Source: Bacillota bacterium
GTDB taxonomy: Bacteria > Bacillota > Clostridia > Lachnospirales > Lachnospiraceae
Direction of reading: 5' to 3'
DNA: 64,000 nt
Assembly: GCA_023402845.1 (NCBI GenBank)
Contig: JAEYFP010000022.1
Location: forward strand, 98,258-162,257
Positions 1 to 8,154 of the stretch are shown one piece after another. Both the position numbers and the translations under genes were made by a program. Under the pieces are notes generated by a model that searched no databases, had not been told where the DNA came from, and saw only the letters and a list, made by a program, of their open reading frames with translations. The first letter of the stretch is position 1. Every line of letters begins with the position of its first letter.

Positions 1-491
1 TTTTGACGGCGGATACTTACCGTATTGCGGCGGCAGAGCAGCTCCGTACGTATGCCGGTATTTTGGATGCGCCGTTTCGTGTCATTTATTCTGCGGAGGA
101 GCTGACAATGGCGGTCAAGGCTTTTCAATCCTATGACTATATTCTGATAGATACGGCAGGGCATTCTCATAATAACGAAATGCAGAAAAATGGGATGAAT
201 CAGTTGATTCGGTCCATTGATGAGAGCATAGAAAAGGAAGTGTATCTTGTTGTCAGTGCGACTACAAAATATAAGGATTTAGTCGGCATCACGGACTCGT
301 ATTTGACGTTGATGGATTATAAGCTGATTTTTACAAAGATTGACGAAACAAAAACACTTGGAAATCTGTTTAATTTAAGATTACATACGGGTGCAGATTT
401 GTCCTATATCACGTGCGGACAGAATGTACCGGACGATATTGAACAGTTTAGTCCGCAGAGCATTGTAAAACAGTTGTTGGGAGGCAAATGA
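1..491 (+). CDS. flhF: Flagellar biosynthesis GTPase FlhF, C-terminal part (5' cut by window edge)
   Basis: The frame is open from the window edge, so this is the C-terminal ~162 residues of FlhF, the SRP-type GTPase that helps place flagella and works with FlhG. Visible: the TADTYRIAAAEQL segment typical of SRP GTPases, the DTAGHSHNN G3-type motif (IDTAG), and the FTKIDETKTLGN segment containing the TKxD guanine-specificity motif, followed by the usual GQNVPDDI closing motif. The P-loop lies upstream of the window. The apparent TTG at position 3 is an internal Leu codon, not a start. The TGA stop overlaps the flhG ATG (ATGA), indicating translational coupling. Confidence 0.93.
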   Translation, partial: LTADTYRIAAAEQLRTYAGILDAPFRVIYSAEELTMAVKAFQSYDYILIDTAGHSHNNEMQKNGMNQLIRSIDESIEKEVYLVVSATTKYKDLVGITDSYLTLMDYKLIFTKIDETKTLGNLFNLRLHTGADLSYITCGQNVPDDIEQFSPQSIVKQLLGGK

Positions 492-1378
492 CAATGGATC
501 AGGCAGAATCGTTGAGAAACATCATAAAGAAGAGCGCCCAGACACCACGCCAGACAGCCAGAGTGATCACGGTGACGAGCGGGAAGGGCGGTGTCGGCAA
601 GTCCAATGTATCGATTAATCTTGCCGTCCAGTTTCGAAAGATGGGACAGCGTGTCATCATCTTTGACGCGGACTTCGGTCTTGCCAATATTGAAGTGATG
701 TTTGGCGCTGTGCCGAAATACAATCTGGGAGATTTGATTTATCAAGGCAAAAATATTAAGGAAATCATTACGATGGGACCGATGGATATCGGTTTTATAT
801 CCGGTGGTTCCGGTATTGCCGGACTTTCCAACCTAGGGCGGGATTATATTAACTATCTGATTCTGAATCTTGCACAGTTGGATTCACTTGCTGATATTAT
901 CATCATCGACACGGGTGCCGGAATCGCCGATTCGGTGCTGGAATTTCTTGTGGCAAGCAGCGAGGTGCTTCTCGTAACGACCCCGGAACCTACATCAATT
1001 ACAGATTCCTATTCACTTTTGAAGGCACTGAACAGCCATGGGCGCTATAACGGGGAGATGACTCAGATCAAAGTGGTGACAAACAAGGTCGGAAGTATCG
1101 AAGAGGGTCGGCAGCTTTATAATAAATTGAATGCGGTTGTCAGCCGTTATTTGAAAATCCCGATTTCCTTTATAGGCGTCATTCCGGAGGATTCCCAGCT
1201 CGTAAAGGCGGTTATGCAGCAGACGCCGATCTCGCTGCAGAATCCGAATGCAAAGTCGGCGGCGGCGTTTCAGGATCTTGCGACGACGCTGATGAACAGC
1301 GATGCGGATCCTGTTTTCAGAAAGCACGGGATGGAAGGGTTCTTTGCCAATATCGTACGCGGCAAGAAATTTTTATAA
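488..1378 (+). CDS. flhG: FlhG (YlxH/MinD-like) flagellar-number ATPase
   Basis: A 296-residue ParA/MinD-family ATPase. The deviant Walker A motif GKGGVGKS lies at residues 32-39, followed by a FDADFGLANIEVMFG switch region and an IIIIDTGAGI Walker B-like stretch. FlhG regulates flagellum number and placement and stimulates FlhF GTPase activity. A short basic/polar N-terminus (DQAESLRN) resembles the FlhF-activating element of FlhG proteins. The start overlaps the flhF stop by 4 nt; a second in-frame ATG at 494 is an alternative start. Its place directly after flhF and before a PilZ gene is the standard clostridial order. Confidence 0.93.
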   Translation: MTMDQAESLRNIIKKSAQTPRQTARVITVTSGKGGVGKSNVSINLAVQFRKMGQRVIIFDADFGLANIEVMFGAVPKYNLGDLIYQGKNIKEIITMGPMDIGFISGGSGIAGLSNLGRDYINYLILNLAQLDSLADIIIIDTGAGIADSVLEFLVASSEVLLVTTPEPTSITDSYSLLKALNSHGRYNGEMTQIKVVTNKVGSIEEGRQLYNKLNAVVSRYLKIPISFIGVIPEDSQLVKAVMQQTPISLQNPNAKSAAAFQDLATTLMNSDADPVFRKHGMEGFFANIVRGKKFL

Positions 1379-1418
1379 ACGTAAGAATCCAAACTAATTT
1401 TAAAGGTGGTGTGAGGGC

Positions 1419-2141
1419 ATGCTGTCAAAATACGTGAGCATCGGTGCGAAGCTGGAACTGGAAACAGTTGAAAGGCCGGGTAACAGGGAAAATTCTGCGG
1501 AGAGGAGAACTTACCGGAGCCAGCTTTATGATATCGTTTCGGAGGATCAGATCAAGATTGCGATGCCGATTGAGCAGGGAAAAGTAATTTTGCTTCCGGT
1601 GGACGGGGAGTACAATATCTGTTTTTATACGCCGACCGGCCTTTACCAATGTCTTGGGAGGGTGATCGACAGATATAAAAGCGACAAACTTTTTGTGCTG
1701 TTGATGGAGCTTACGACAGATATCAGGCGATATCAAAGACGAGAATATTACCGCTTAAATTGTGTTTTGGATATGAAGAGCAGAGAAGTGACGGAGCAGG
1801 ATGTGAAAAGTTTTAATGAGCAGGTGACGTTTGTAGATACGGATCTTACGTTTGATGACGGAATCATGGTGGATATCAGCGGCGGCGGGGCTCGGTTTAT
1901 CTCTAAAGTGCGCTACGAAAAAAATATGACTATTTTGTTCGTATTCACACTGTATGTAAACGGGCAGCTGACGGAATACAAGCTGTTTGGCAAGGTTCTG
2001 TTGTCGGAGAGGATCGAAAACAGGAATAATGAGTTTGAACACCGAATCCAGTTTCTTAACATGATGAATGACGACAGAGAAAGCATCATTCGTTATATTT
2101 TTGAAGAAGAAAGAAAAATACGTCACAGAGAAAAGGGTTAG
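1419..2141 (+). CDS. PilZ-domain flagellar brake protein (YcgR/YpfA-like)
   Basis: A 240-residue protein with an N-terminal YcgR-like domain and a C-terminal PilZ domain. Both c-di-GMP-binding signatures are present: RxxxR at residues 108-112 and DxSxxG at 152-157 (DISGGG). Proteins of this type bind c-di-GMP and slow or stop the flagellar motor. The ATG at 1419 follows an AAAGGTGG-like ribosome-binding site. It lies between flhG and cheB in the flagellar operon, so motility is probably under c-di-GMP control. The binding motifs are intact; the partner in the motor is not shown by the sequence. Confidence 0.88.
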   Translation: MLSKYVSIGAKLELETVERPGNRENSAERRTYRSQLYDIVSEDQIKIAMPIEQGKVILLPVDGEYNICFYTPTGLYQCLGRVIDRYKSDKLFVLLMELTTDIRRYQRREYYRLNCVLDMKSREVTEQDVKSFNEQVTFVDTDLTFDDGIMVDISGGGARFISKVRYEKNMTILFVFTLYVNGQLTEYKLFGKVLLSERIENRNNEFEHRIQFLNMMNDDRESIIRYIFEEERKIRHREKG

Positions 2142-2144
2142 CAT

Positions 2145-3278
2145 GTGAAGAAAAAAATATTAATAGTTGATGATTCTGCACTCATGAGAAGGGTGTTTTG
2201 TGATATAATTAATTCGGATGACAGATTCGAGGTTGCCGATATTGCACGGGACGGTGTGGAGGGTTATGAACTTCTGACTGCCGGGCAGTATGATGCGGTC
2301 ATACTGGATGTCTATATGCCAAGGATGACCGGTCTGGAGCTTCTTAAGAAGATGAAGGACAACAATGTCCGTGCCAATGTCCTGATGGCAAGCACGACGA
2401 CGAAAGAGGGCGCAAGGGAGACGCTGACAGCGCTTGATCTGGGGGCGGTTGATTTTATTAAGAAGCCGGAAAATATCGTGCGTGCGAGAGAAGAAGAATT
2501 TCAAAAGATCTTCTTGGGTCTGCTGGATGTTGTATCGAATGCGAGGGGTGCTGCAAGGCTGAAAAGGGTGTCGGAAAAAAAGACCGGTGAAAATCAGGCA
2601 CCTACCTTTACCATGCGATATGATGTGAACTTTCATACACTGCAGGGAATTTCCAAAAGTCCGCCGGCATCCGTGACGAGGCAGCCGTATCCGGCCGCAA
2701 AGGGGCGCAAGATTGTAGCGATTGCCACTTCTACCGGCGGTCCGAAGGCACTGCAGGAGGTCATACCGAAGCTTCCGAAGGGGATCAGGGCACCGGTGCT
2801 TTTGGTACAGCATATGCCGAAGGGGTTTACCCAATCACTTGCGGATAGACTGAATGACTTAAGTGGAGTAATCGTCTCGGAAGCGAGGCAAGGCGAACCG
2901 CTGCTGAATGGTCATGTGTATGTGGCCCCCGGCGGAGTTCATATGCAGGTGGAAAAACGGGATGACGGCTATTACGTGAAATGTACGGACGAGCCGGCCA
3001 GAGAAGGCGTTAAGCCGTGTGCGAATTATATGTTCGAATCGCTTTTAGATACGGCCTATGATGAAGTTGTCTGTGTGGTGCTGACCGGTATGGGCAGTGA
3101 TGGTACTGCCGGAATCGCGGCACTGAAAAAGAAGAAGAGGATTCATGTCATTGCACAGGATGAGGAAACATGTACAGTATTCGGAATGCCAAAGAGTGTT
3201 GTGGCAGCCGGTCTTGCGAATGAGATCGTTCCTCTCGCAAAAATAGCGGAACAGATTATGAAGAACGTGGGGGTATAA
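2145..3278 (+). CDS. cheB: CheB, receiver-linked chemoreceptor methylesterase/deamidase
   Basis: A 377-residue two-domain protein. The N-terminal receiver has the acidic pair D9/D10, phospho-acceptor D55 (ILDVYMP) and a conserved KKP lysine. After a ~50-residue linker comes the methylesterase domain with the catalytic serine S196 in ATSTGGP, the histidine in QHMPKGF, and the aspartate in GMGSDGTAGI. CheB removes methyl groups from chemoreceptor glutamates. The start is GTG at 2145, 3 nt after the PilZ stop, with AAAAGGG as ribosome-binding site. The partner cheR is not in this window. Confidence 0.95.
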   Translation: MKKKILIVDDSALMRRVFCDIINSDDRFEVADIARDGVEGYELLTAGQYDAVILDVYMPRMTGLELLKKMKDNNVRANVLMASTTTKEGARETLTALDLGAVDFIKKPENIVRAREEEFQKIFLGLLDVVSNARGAARLKRVSEKKTGENQAPTFTMRYDVNFHTLQGISKSPPASVTRQPYPAAKGRKIVAIATSTGGPKALQEVIPKLPKGIRAPVLLVQHMPKGFTQSLADRLNDLSGVIVSEARQGEPLLNGHVYVAPGGVHMQVEKRDDGYYVKCTDEPAREGVKPCANYMFESLLDTAYDEVVCVVLTGMGSDGTAGIAALKKKKRIHVIAQDEETCTVFGMPKSVVAAGLANEIVPLAKIAEQIMKNVGV

Positions 3279-3282
3279 TAAC

Positions 3283-5397
3283 ATGGATATTAGTCAATAT
3301 TTAGAGATTTTTCTTGATGAAACGAGTGAACACCTGCAGAGTTTGAGCGATCAGCTCATGATTTTGGAGCATGAACCGGAAAATGAAGATACAATCAACG
3401 AGATATTCCGCGCGGCGCACTCCTTAAAAGGTATGGCCGGTACGATGGGTTATAAGCGTATGCAGGCGTTGACGCATGATATGGAAAACGTATTTTCAGA
3501 AGTGCGCAACGGGAAAATCAAGGTGGACAGCCATCTGGTAGATATTCTTTTTCGGGCTTTGGATGCACTGGAATCGTACAAAAGCCAGATTCAGGAAACA
3601 AGAGATGAGGGCACAAATGACAACGAGCCGATCATCAAGGCACTGCAGAAAATATTGGATGAAGGCCTGAGCGGCAAAAAGGAACCGGTAAACGAAGCAG
3701 TTCCGGTAAAGAAAGAATCATCTGTGAAGTCCGAGGAAGCAGCGCCCTTGGAGCATGAGGATAAAAAGTGGCTGGACATTGCTTTGCAGGAATCTGAAAT
3801 ACGCATTATCCGGGACGAGCTGACAAAAGGCCTGCATATGTACGGTATTACTGTTTATGTGAAGGAAAGTTGTATCTTAAAGGCTGCCCGGGCATTTCTC
3901 GTGTTCAAATCGTTGGGGGAGCATGGCGATATCGTCGTATCTTCTCCATCAATTCAGGATATCGAGGATGAGCGATTTGACAGGGAGTTCAGCATTTATT
4001 TTGCCACGAAGGAGACGCTTGAAGCGGTGACAGCTGTCATCATGCGTGTTTCGGAAATCGAACGGGCTGTCGGAGAGGCGATTGAGTTAAATAATCCGAA
4101 GTTGATTTTAACGGAAGAAGATAAAGAAGAACAGAAAGCAGGGCAGACATCGAAGGCTGAAGCAAATAATAACATACAGCCGTCACCGGTGCAGTCTTCG
4201 TCTCAGAATACGGGGAGTAAGAAGACACAGCCTGCAAAACCGGTCGTCAATAGGACGGTCAGAGTGGATATCGAGAAGCTGGATGTGCTGATGAATCTTG
4301 TCAGCGAGCTGATCATTGCAAAAAACAGTCTTGTAGCCTACAGCGCCTGTGATGATACCAACGGAAATTTCAATGAACAGGTAGAATATCTTGAAAGCGT
4401 GACGACGAATTTGCATGAATCGGTCATGAAGGTTCGAATGGTTCCGATTGAGAGTGTTGTCAATAAGTTCCCGCGTATGATCAGGGATCTGTCCAAGAGT
4501 CTGGGCAAGAAGATGGAGCTGCACATGTCGGGCGAGGAGACTGAGCTTGACAGGACGGTCGTGGATGAAATCGGCGATCCGCTCATGCATCTGCTGCGAA
4601 ATGCGGCTGATCACGGTTTGGAGCCAAATGATGTGAGAATGGCGAGAGGAAAAGAGGAAACAGGCTCGATTTTCCTTGATGCCTACCAGGACGGCAATAA
4701 CGTTGTCATTGAAGTCAGGGATGACGGTAACGGAATTGATGTGGAGGCTGTAAGAAACAAGGCGATTGAGAGGGGCACGATCACACCGGATCAGGCGGTC
4801 GAAATGAGTGATAAGGAGATTGTTGACTTATTGTTTCTTCCGAGTTTCTCAACGGCGAAGGTGGTATCTGACGTATCGGGCCGCGGAGTCGGTCTGGATG
4901 TAGTGAAATCGAAAATCGGCGCATTGGGCGGCGATGTCAGTGTAAAGACAAAGCTTGGAAGCGGCTCTACCTGGACAATTCGCCTTCCGCTTACGCTGGC
5001 AATCATTCAGGCCCTGATGGTTGTTGTCGGCGGTGAAAAATATGCAATTGCCCTCGGCTCCATTCAGACGATTGAGGATATCGCCGAGGATGAAGTCAAA
5101 TATGTGGAAACTAACGAAGTGATTAACTTAAGAGGAAGCGTCATTCCGCTCATCCGTCTTCATACAATACTGGATGTCGAGTCTACAAAGGATCCTTCGG
5201 AAAGTATGGTTGTTGTCATCGTGAAGAAAGGTGATGCACTTGCCGGCTTTGTTGTCGACGAGTTGATCGGACAGCAGGAAATCGTTATAAAATCTCTTGG
5301 CAGGTATATCAACCCTACAAGCCGTATGATCAGTGGAGCTACGATTCTCGGTGACGGAGAAGTCGCGCTGATACTCGATGTAAATGTATTGATATAG
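3283..5397 (+). CDS. cheA: CheA chemotaxis histidine kinase
   Basis: A 704-residue CheA with the full domain order: an HPt (P1) domain with phospho-acceptor H46 in AAHSLKG; a P2-like response-regulator docking domain around residues 160-260; a Gln/Ser/Lys-rich linker; the dimerisation domain beginning VRVDIEKLDVLMNLV; the HATPase domain with N box (LLRNAADHGLE), G1 (DDGNGID) and G2 (GRGVGLDVVKSKI); and a C-terminal CheW-like P5 domain. It autophosphorylates in response to receptor state and passes phosphate to CheY and CheB. It starts 4 nt after cheB and ends 16 nt before cheW. No truncation is seen. Confidence 0.96.
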   Translation: MDISQYLEIFLDETSEHLQSLSDQLMILEHEPENEDTINEIFRAAHSLKGMAGTMGYKRMQALTHDMENVFSEVRNGKIKVDSHLVDILFRALDALESYKSQIQETRDEGTNDNEPIIKALQKILDEGLSGKKEPVNEAVPVKKESSVKSEEAAPLEHEDKKWLDIALQESEIRIIRDELTKGLHMYGITVYVKESCILKAARAFLVFKSLGEHGDIVVSSPSIQDIEDERFDREFSIYFATKETLEAVTAVIMRVSEIERAVGEAIELNNPKLILTEEDKEEQKAGQTSKAEANNNIQPSPVQSSSQNTGSKKTQPAKPVVNRTVRVDIEKLDVLMNLVSELIIAKNSLVAYSACDDTNGNFNEQVEYLESVTTNLHESVMKVRMVPIESVVNKFPRMIRDLSKSLGKKMELHMSGEETELDRTVVDEIGDPLMHLLRNAADHGLEPNDVRMARGKEETGSIFLDAYQDGNNVVIEVRDDGNGIDVEAVRNKAIERGTITPDQAVEMSDKEIVDLLFLPSFSTAKVVSDVSGRGVGLDVVKSKIGALGGDVSVKTKLGSGSTWTIRLPLTLAIIQALMVVVGGEKYAIALGSIQTIEDIAEDEVKYVETNEVINLRGSVIPLIRLHTILDVESTKDPSESMVVVIVKKGDALAGFVVDELIGQQEIVIKSLGRYINPTSRMISGATILGDGEVALILDVNVLI

Positions 5398-5413
5398 GAG
5401 AGGGGAGAGAGAA

Positions 5414-5878
5414 ATGGAAGCAATCAAGACGATAACGGATTATAATACGATGCAGTATATTGTCATTAAAATCGGCGATGAGCAGTACGGAATTGATATC
5501 AAATATGTGGAAACAATCGTCCGCATGCAGAAAATTACGAGAGTACCGAAGGTACAGTCTTATTTTAAGGGCGTAATCAATTTAAGAGGTGAGGTTGTGC
5601 CGGTCATGAGCCTGCGCCTCAAGATGAATTTAGATCCGGATGTCATTACGGGCAAGACGCGGGTCATCATGATCAAACTCGAATCCAATGCACCGATCGG
5701 AATTATTGTGGATGAGGTGAAAGAGGTTGTCACTCTGGGAGAGAGCAGTATTGAGTCCCTTTCAAGAGTGGCAAAGGTAGAGACACCTTCCTACATTAAC
5801 GGCATCGGTAAGTCCGGCGGCAGCCTGATTTCGCTTCTCGATTTGAACATGGTGATTTCTGATAAGGAGACGGTGTAA
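5414..5878 (+). CDS. cheW: CheW coupling protein
   Basis: A 154-residue single CheW domain with the family hallmarks QYGIDIKYVETIV near the start, the VINLRGEVVPVMSLR loop in the middle and a GIIVDEVKEVV strand. It links chemoreceptors to CheA in the signalling array. The strong purine-rich ribosome-binding site AGGAGAGGGG lies upstream of the ATG. The N-terminal ~15 residues (MEAIKTITDYNTMQY) are a short extension before the first beta strand. Confidence 0.94.
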   Translation: MEAIKTITDYNTMQYIVIKIGDEQYGIDIKYVETIVRMQKITRVPKVQSYFKGVINLRGEVVPVMSLRLKMNLDPDVITGKTRVIMIKLESNAPIGIIVDEVKEVVTLGESSIESLSRVAKVETPSYINGIGKSGGSLISLLDLNMVISDKETV

Positions 5879-5912
5879 GTAAAGAAGTTCCTATAACACA
5901 GGGGAAAATAAT

Positions 5913-6527
5913 ATGGCAAAAGTAAACTTAGACAATATGGATGGCGTCTATTTTGATGTGCTGAAGGAAATCGGCAATATCGGAGCGGGAAACGCGACTA
6001 CGGCGCTGGCACAGATGCTTGAGACGAAGGTAGATATGAAGGTGCCGAAGGTTGCGCTGCTGGAATTTTCAGAAGTTGGTGAGGCCATCGGCGGCGAAGA
6101 ACAGATTATGATTGGCATTTATCAGGTTGTGGAGGGCGATATTTCAGGGAGCATTATGTTTCTGCTGGAGGAAAGATCGGCACGGATACTTGTTTCGAAG
6201 CTGATGGGAACAGGCGAGACACAGACCGGTACTTTTTCGGAGATGGAGATTTCCGCCCTCAAAGAAATCGGCAATATTATTACAGGGTCTTATCTGTCGT
6301 CCCTGTCTATGCTGACGAACCTGAAAATTATTTCTTCCATACCGGATATCAGTATTGATATGGCAGGCGCGATTCTCAGCGTGCCGGCAATCGAATTCGG
6401 TACGGTGGGCGACAAGATTCTGCTGATTCAGACGGCATTTTCCGATGATGTGAAAATAGACGGCTACTTTATTCTTGTACCGGATTTGGAATCTTACGAT
6501 AAAATATTATCATCCTTAGGGGTGTAA
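5913..6527 (+). CDS. cheC: CheC, CheY-P phosphatase
   Basis: A 204-residue CheC/CheX/FliY-family protein with two copies of the active-site motif: E19/N22 in EIGNIGAGNA and E118/N121 in EIGNIITGSY. Two sites match CheC rather than CheX. CheC dephosphorylates CheY-P and binds CheD, forming part of the CheC-CheD-CheY adaptation system known from Bacillus. There is no N-terminal CheC-docking extension or SpoA domain, which argues against FliY. A 34-nt gap separates it from cheW, and cheD follows 16 nt later. Confidence 0.93.
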   Translation: MAKVNLDNMDGVYFDVLKEIGNIGAGNATTALAQMLETKVDMKVPKVALLEFSEVGEAIGGEEQIMIGIYQVVEGDISGSIMFLLEERSARILVSKLMGTGETQTGTFSEMEISALKEIGNIITGSYLSSLSMLTNLKIISSIPDISIDMAGAILSVPAIEFGTVGDKILLIQTAFSDDVKIDGYFILVPDLESYDKILSSLGV

Positions 6528-6543
6528 TCTACAGGCGGACAAT

Positions 6544-7029
6544 ATGAGTGAAATGATAAAAGTGGGTATGGCAGACTTAAAGCTTTGCAAGAGTCCGGAT
6601 GCCGTGACGACGCTGGGCCTCGGCTCCTGTGTCGGAATTGCACTGCGGGATCCAATCACTAAGGTTGGAGGGCTGGCGCATATTATGCTGCCGGACAGTA
6701 CAAAAATGCAGAACAATTCCCACATTCCCAAATTTGCGGACACCGGAATAACAGAGCTTGTGCGGATCATTGTGGCCGCGGGCGGAGCGCGTCCACGGCT
6801 GGTGGCTAAAATAGCAGGCGGTGCGCAGATGTTTGCGTTCCAGAATAAATCGGAGCTTGTGGCGATCGGAGAAAGGAATGTGGAGGCTGTGATTCGCATC
6901 TTAAAAGAGATGAAGATTCCGATTCTCTCGAAGGACGTCGGCGCCAATTATGGACGCACAGTGGAGTTTTATCCGGAAAGCGGTGATTTTATAATTAAGA
7001 CTGTCGGAAAAAGTGTTAAGGTAATCTAA
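6544..7029 (+). CDS. cheD: CheD, chemoreceptor glutamine deamidase
   Basis: A 161-residue CheD. The catalytic cysteine is C29 in GLGSCVGIALRD and the histidine is H46 in LAHIMLPDS, matching the papain-like deamidase active site. CheD deamidates receptor glutamines and, in complex with CheC, enhances CheC phosphatase activity. Adjacent cheC supports that feedback arrangement. The ribosome-binding site is weak (GGCGG region), so expression may depend on coupling to cheC. Confidence 0.94.
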   Translation: MSEMIKVGMADLKLCKSPDAVTTLGLGSCVGIALRDPITKVGGLAHIMLPDSTKMQNNSHIPKFADTGITELVRIIVAAGGARPRLVAKIAGGAQMFAFQNKSELVAIGERNVEAVIRILKEMKIPILSKDVGANYGRTVEFYPESGDFIIKTVGKSVKVI

Positions 7030-7045
7030 TGTTCAGGGATGGGGT

Positions 7046-7333
7046 GTGACGGATAGGATGAATACGAAAAGAATACCGGCGCTGATCATGCTGATTGCCG
7101 GAGCAATTGCCTGTATTATGACTTATTTGAATCATTATGACTTAAAGGAGATGCTTACGACGCTGATTTGGGTTCTTCTCATTTTTCTGATTATTGGTCT
7201 TGTCGTAAAAAAGATTTTGGATTCTTTTCATATGCCTGGTGAAAATGCTGTCGATAACGAGGGGGAAGTGATCGAAAAGCAGGAAGAAGAGCCGACTGAA
7301 GAGGAAGAGGAAGAGGAGTCCGAGGAAAACTAA
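7046..7333 (+). CDS. Small membrane protein of unknown function between cheD and sigD
   Basis: A 95-residue protein I cannot assign to a named family. It has two predicted membrane segments, about residues 9-27 and 36-58, followed by a highly acidic Glu-rich tail (about residues 68-95) that probably lies in the cytoplasm. The chosen GTG start at 7046 has AGGGAT upstream at good spacing; ATG at 7058 is an alternative that gives 91 residues. It is co-directional and closely spaced with cheD (16 nt) and sigD (26 nt), so it belongs to the flagellar operon. I infer a flagellum-related or accessory membrane role only from position. Confidence 0.72.
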   Translation: MTDRMNTKRIPALIMLIAGAIACIMTYLNHYDLKEMLTTLIWVLLIFLIIGLVVKKILDSFHMPGENAVDNEGEVIEKQEEEPTEEEEEEESEEN

Positions 7334-7359
7334 GGGGAGCATCGTAACTGGAGGGGAAC

Positions 7360-8127
7360 ATGGAAGAAGCTGCAAGATTAAAAATGTGGGCGGAGTATGC
7401 GAAATGTCCGTCTTTCAAGTTGCGGGAAAATATTATATTAGAGTATGCACCGCTCGTAAAGGTCGTTGCAGGACGGCTATCCATGTATCTCGGTTATAAC
7501 GTAGAGTATGAGGATCTTGTCAGTTATGGAATTTTCGGACTGATCGATGCAATTGATAAATTTGATGCAGGGAAGGCGGTCAAATTTGAGACCTATGCAA
7601 GCCTGCGGATCCGAGGTGCAATTTTAGATCAGATTAGGAAGATGGATTGGATTCCCCGAACGGTGCGTCAGCGTCAGAAGAAAATCACGGCGGTCATTAA
7701 AGAGATTGAGCTGGCTACGGGAAAGAGCGCAACGGATGAGGATATCGCAAAGGCGCTCGGTCTTACGGACGGAGAGTACGATGAATGGCAGTCACAGATG
7801 AAGGTGACAAACCTGGTTTCGCTCGAGGAGTTTATGGATCAGGGAAGCGATATATCAGATAATCGGGATATTTCCTCGAAAATTGAGAGACCGGAAGAGG
7901 TCATCGAAAAAGAGGAACTGAAAAAGGTGTTGGCGGAGGCGATCAAACAGCTTACCGAAAAGGAAAGAAAGGTTATTCTTCTTTATTATTATGAAGATTT
8001 GACACTAAAAGAAATCAGCAGCATACTGGAGGTATCGGAGTCCAGGATTTCACAGCTCCATACAAAAGGTTTGCAAAAAATGAAGGTGAAATTGGGAAAG
8101 TATATGGGAATTTTGTTGGAACATTAA
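7360..8127 (+). CDS. sigD: RNA polymerase sigma-28 factor (SigD/FliA/WhiG family)
   Basis: A 255-residue group 3 sigma factor. Region 2 is seen as EDLVSYGIFGLIDAIDKFDAGKAVKFETYASLRIRG, a region 3 segment follows (PRTVRQRQ onward), and region 4 ends with the helix-turn-helix LTLKEISSILEVSESRISQLHTKGL. SigD directs transcription of late flagellar and chemotaxis genes. The ATG is preceded by GGAGGGG. Its place at the end of the che block matches the Bacillus and Clostridia fla/che operon. The anti-sigma factor FlgM is not in this window. Confidence 0.95.
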   Translation: MEEAARLKMWAEYAKCPSFKLRENIILEYAPLVKVVAGRLSMYLGYNVEYEDLVSYGIFGLIDAIDKFDAGKAVKFETYASLRIRGAILDQIRKMDWIPRTVRQRQKKITAVIKEIELATGKSATDEDIAKALGLTDGEYDEWQSQMKVTNLVSLEEFMDQGSDISDNRDISSKIERPEEVIEKEELKKVLAEAIKQLTEKERKVILLYYYEDLTLKEISSILEVSESRISQLHTKGLQKMKVKLGKYMGILLEH

Positions 8128-8154
8128 AATTTCTTTTTGAGGGGGGAGGAGAAT

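Noticed and set aside
2160..2834. A 224-codon minus-strand frame opposite cheB
   Set aside because: cheB has complete motifs on the plus strand and this frame has no recognisable domain.
5913..6527. Calling cheC a fliY or fliN gene
   Set aside because: No SpoA/FliN domain follows, and both phosphatase motifs are present as in CheC.
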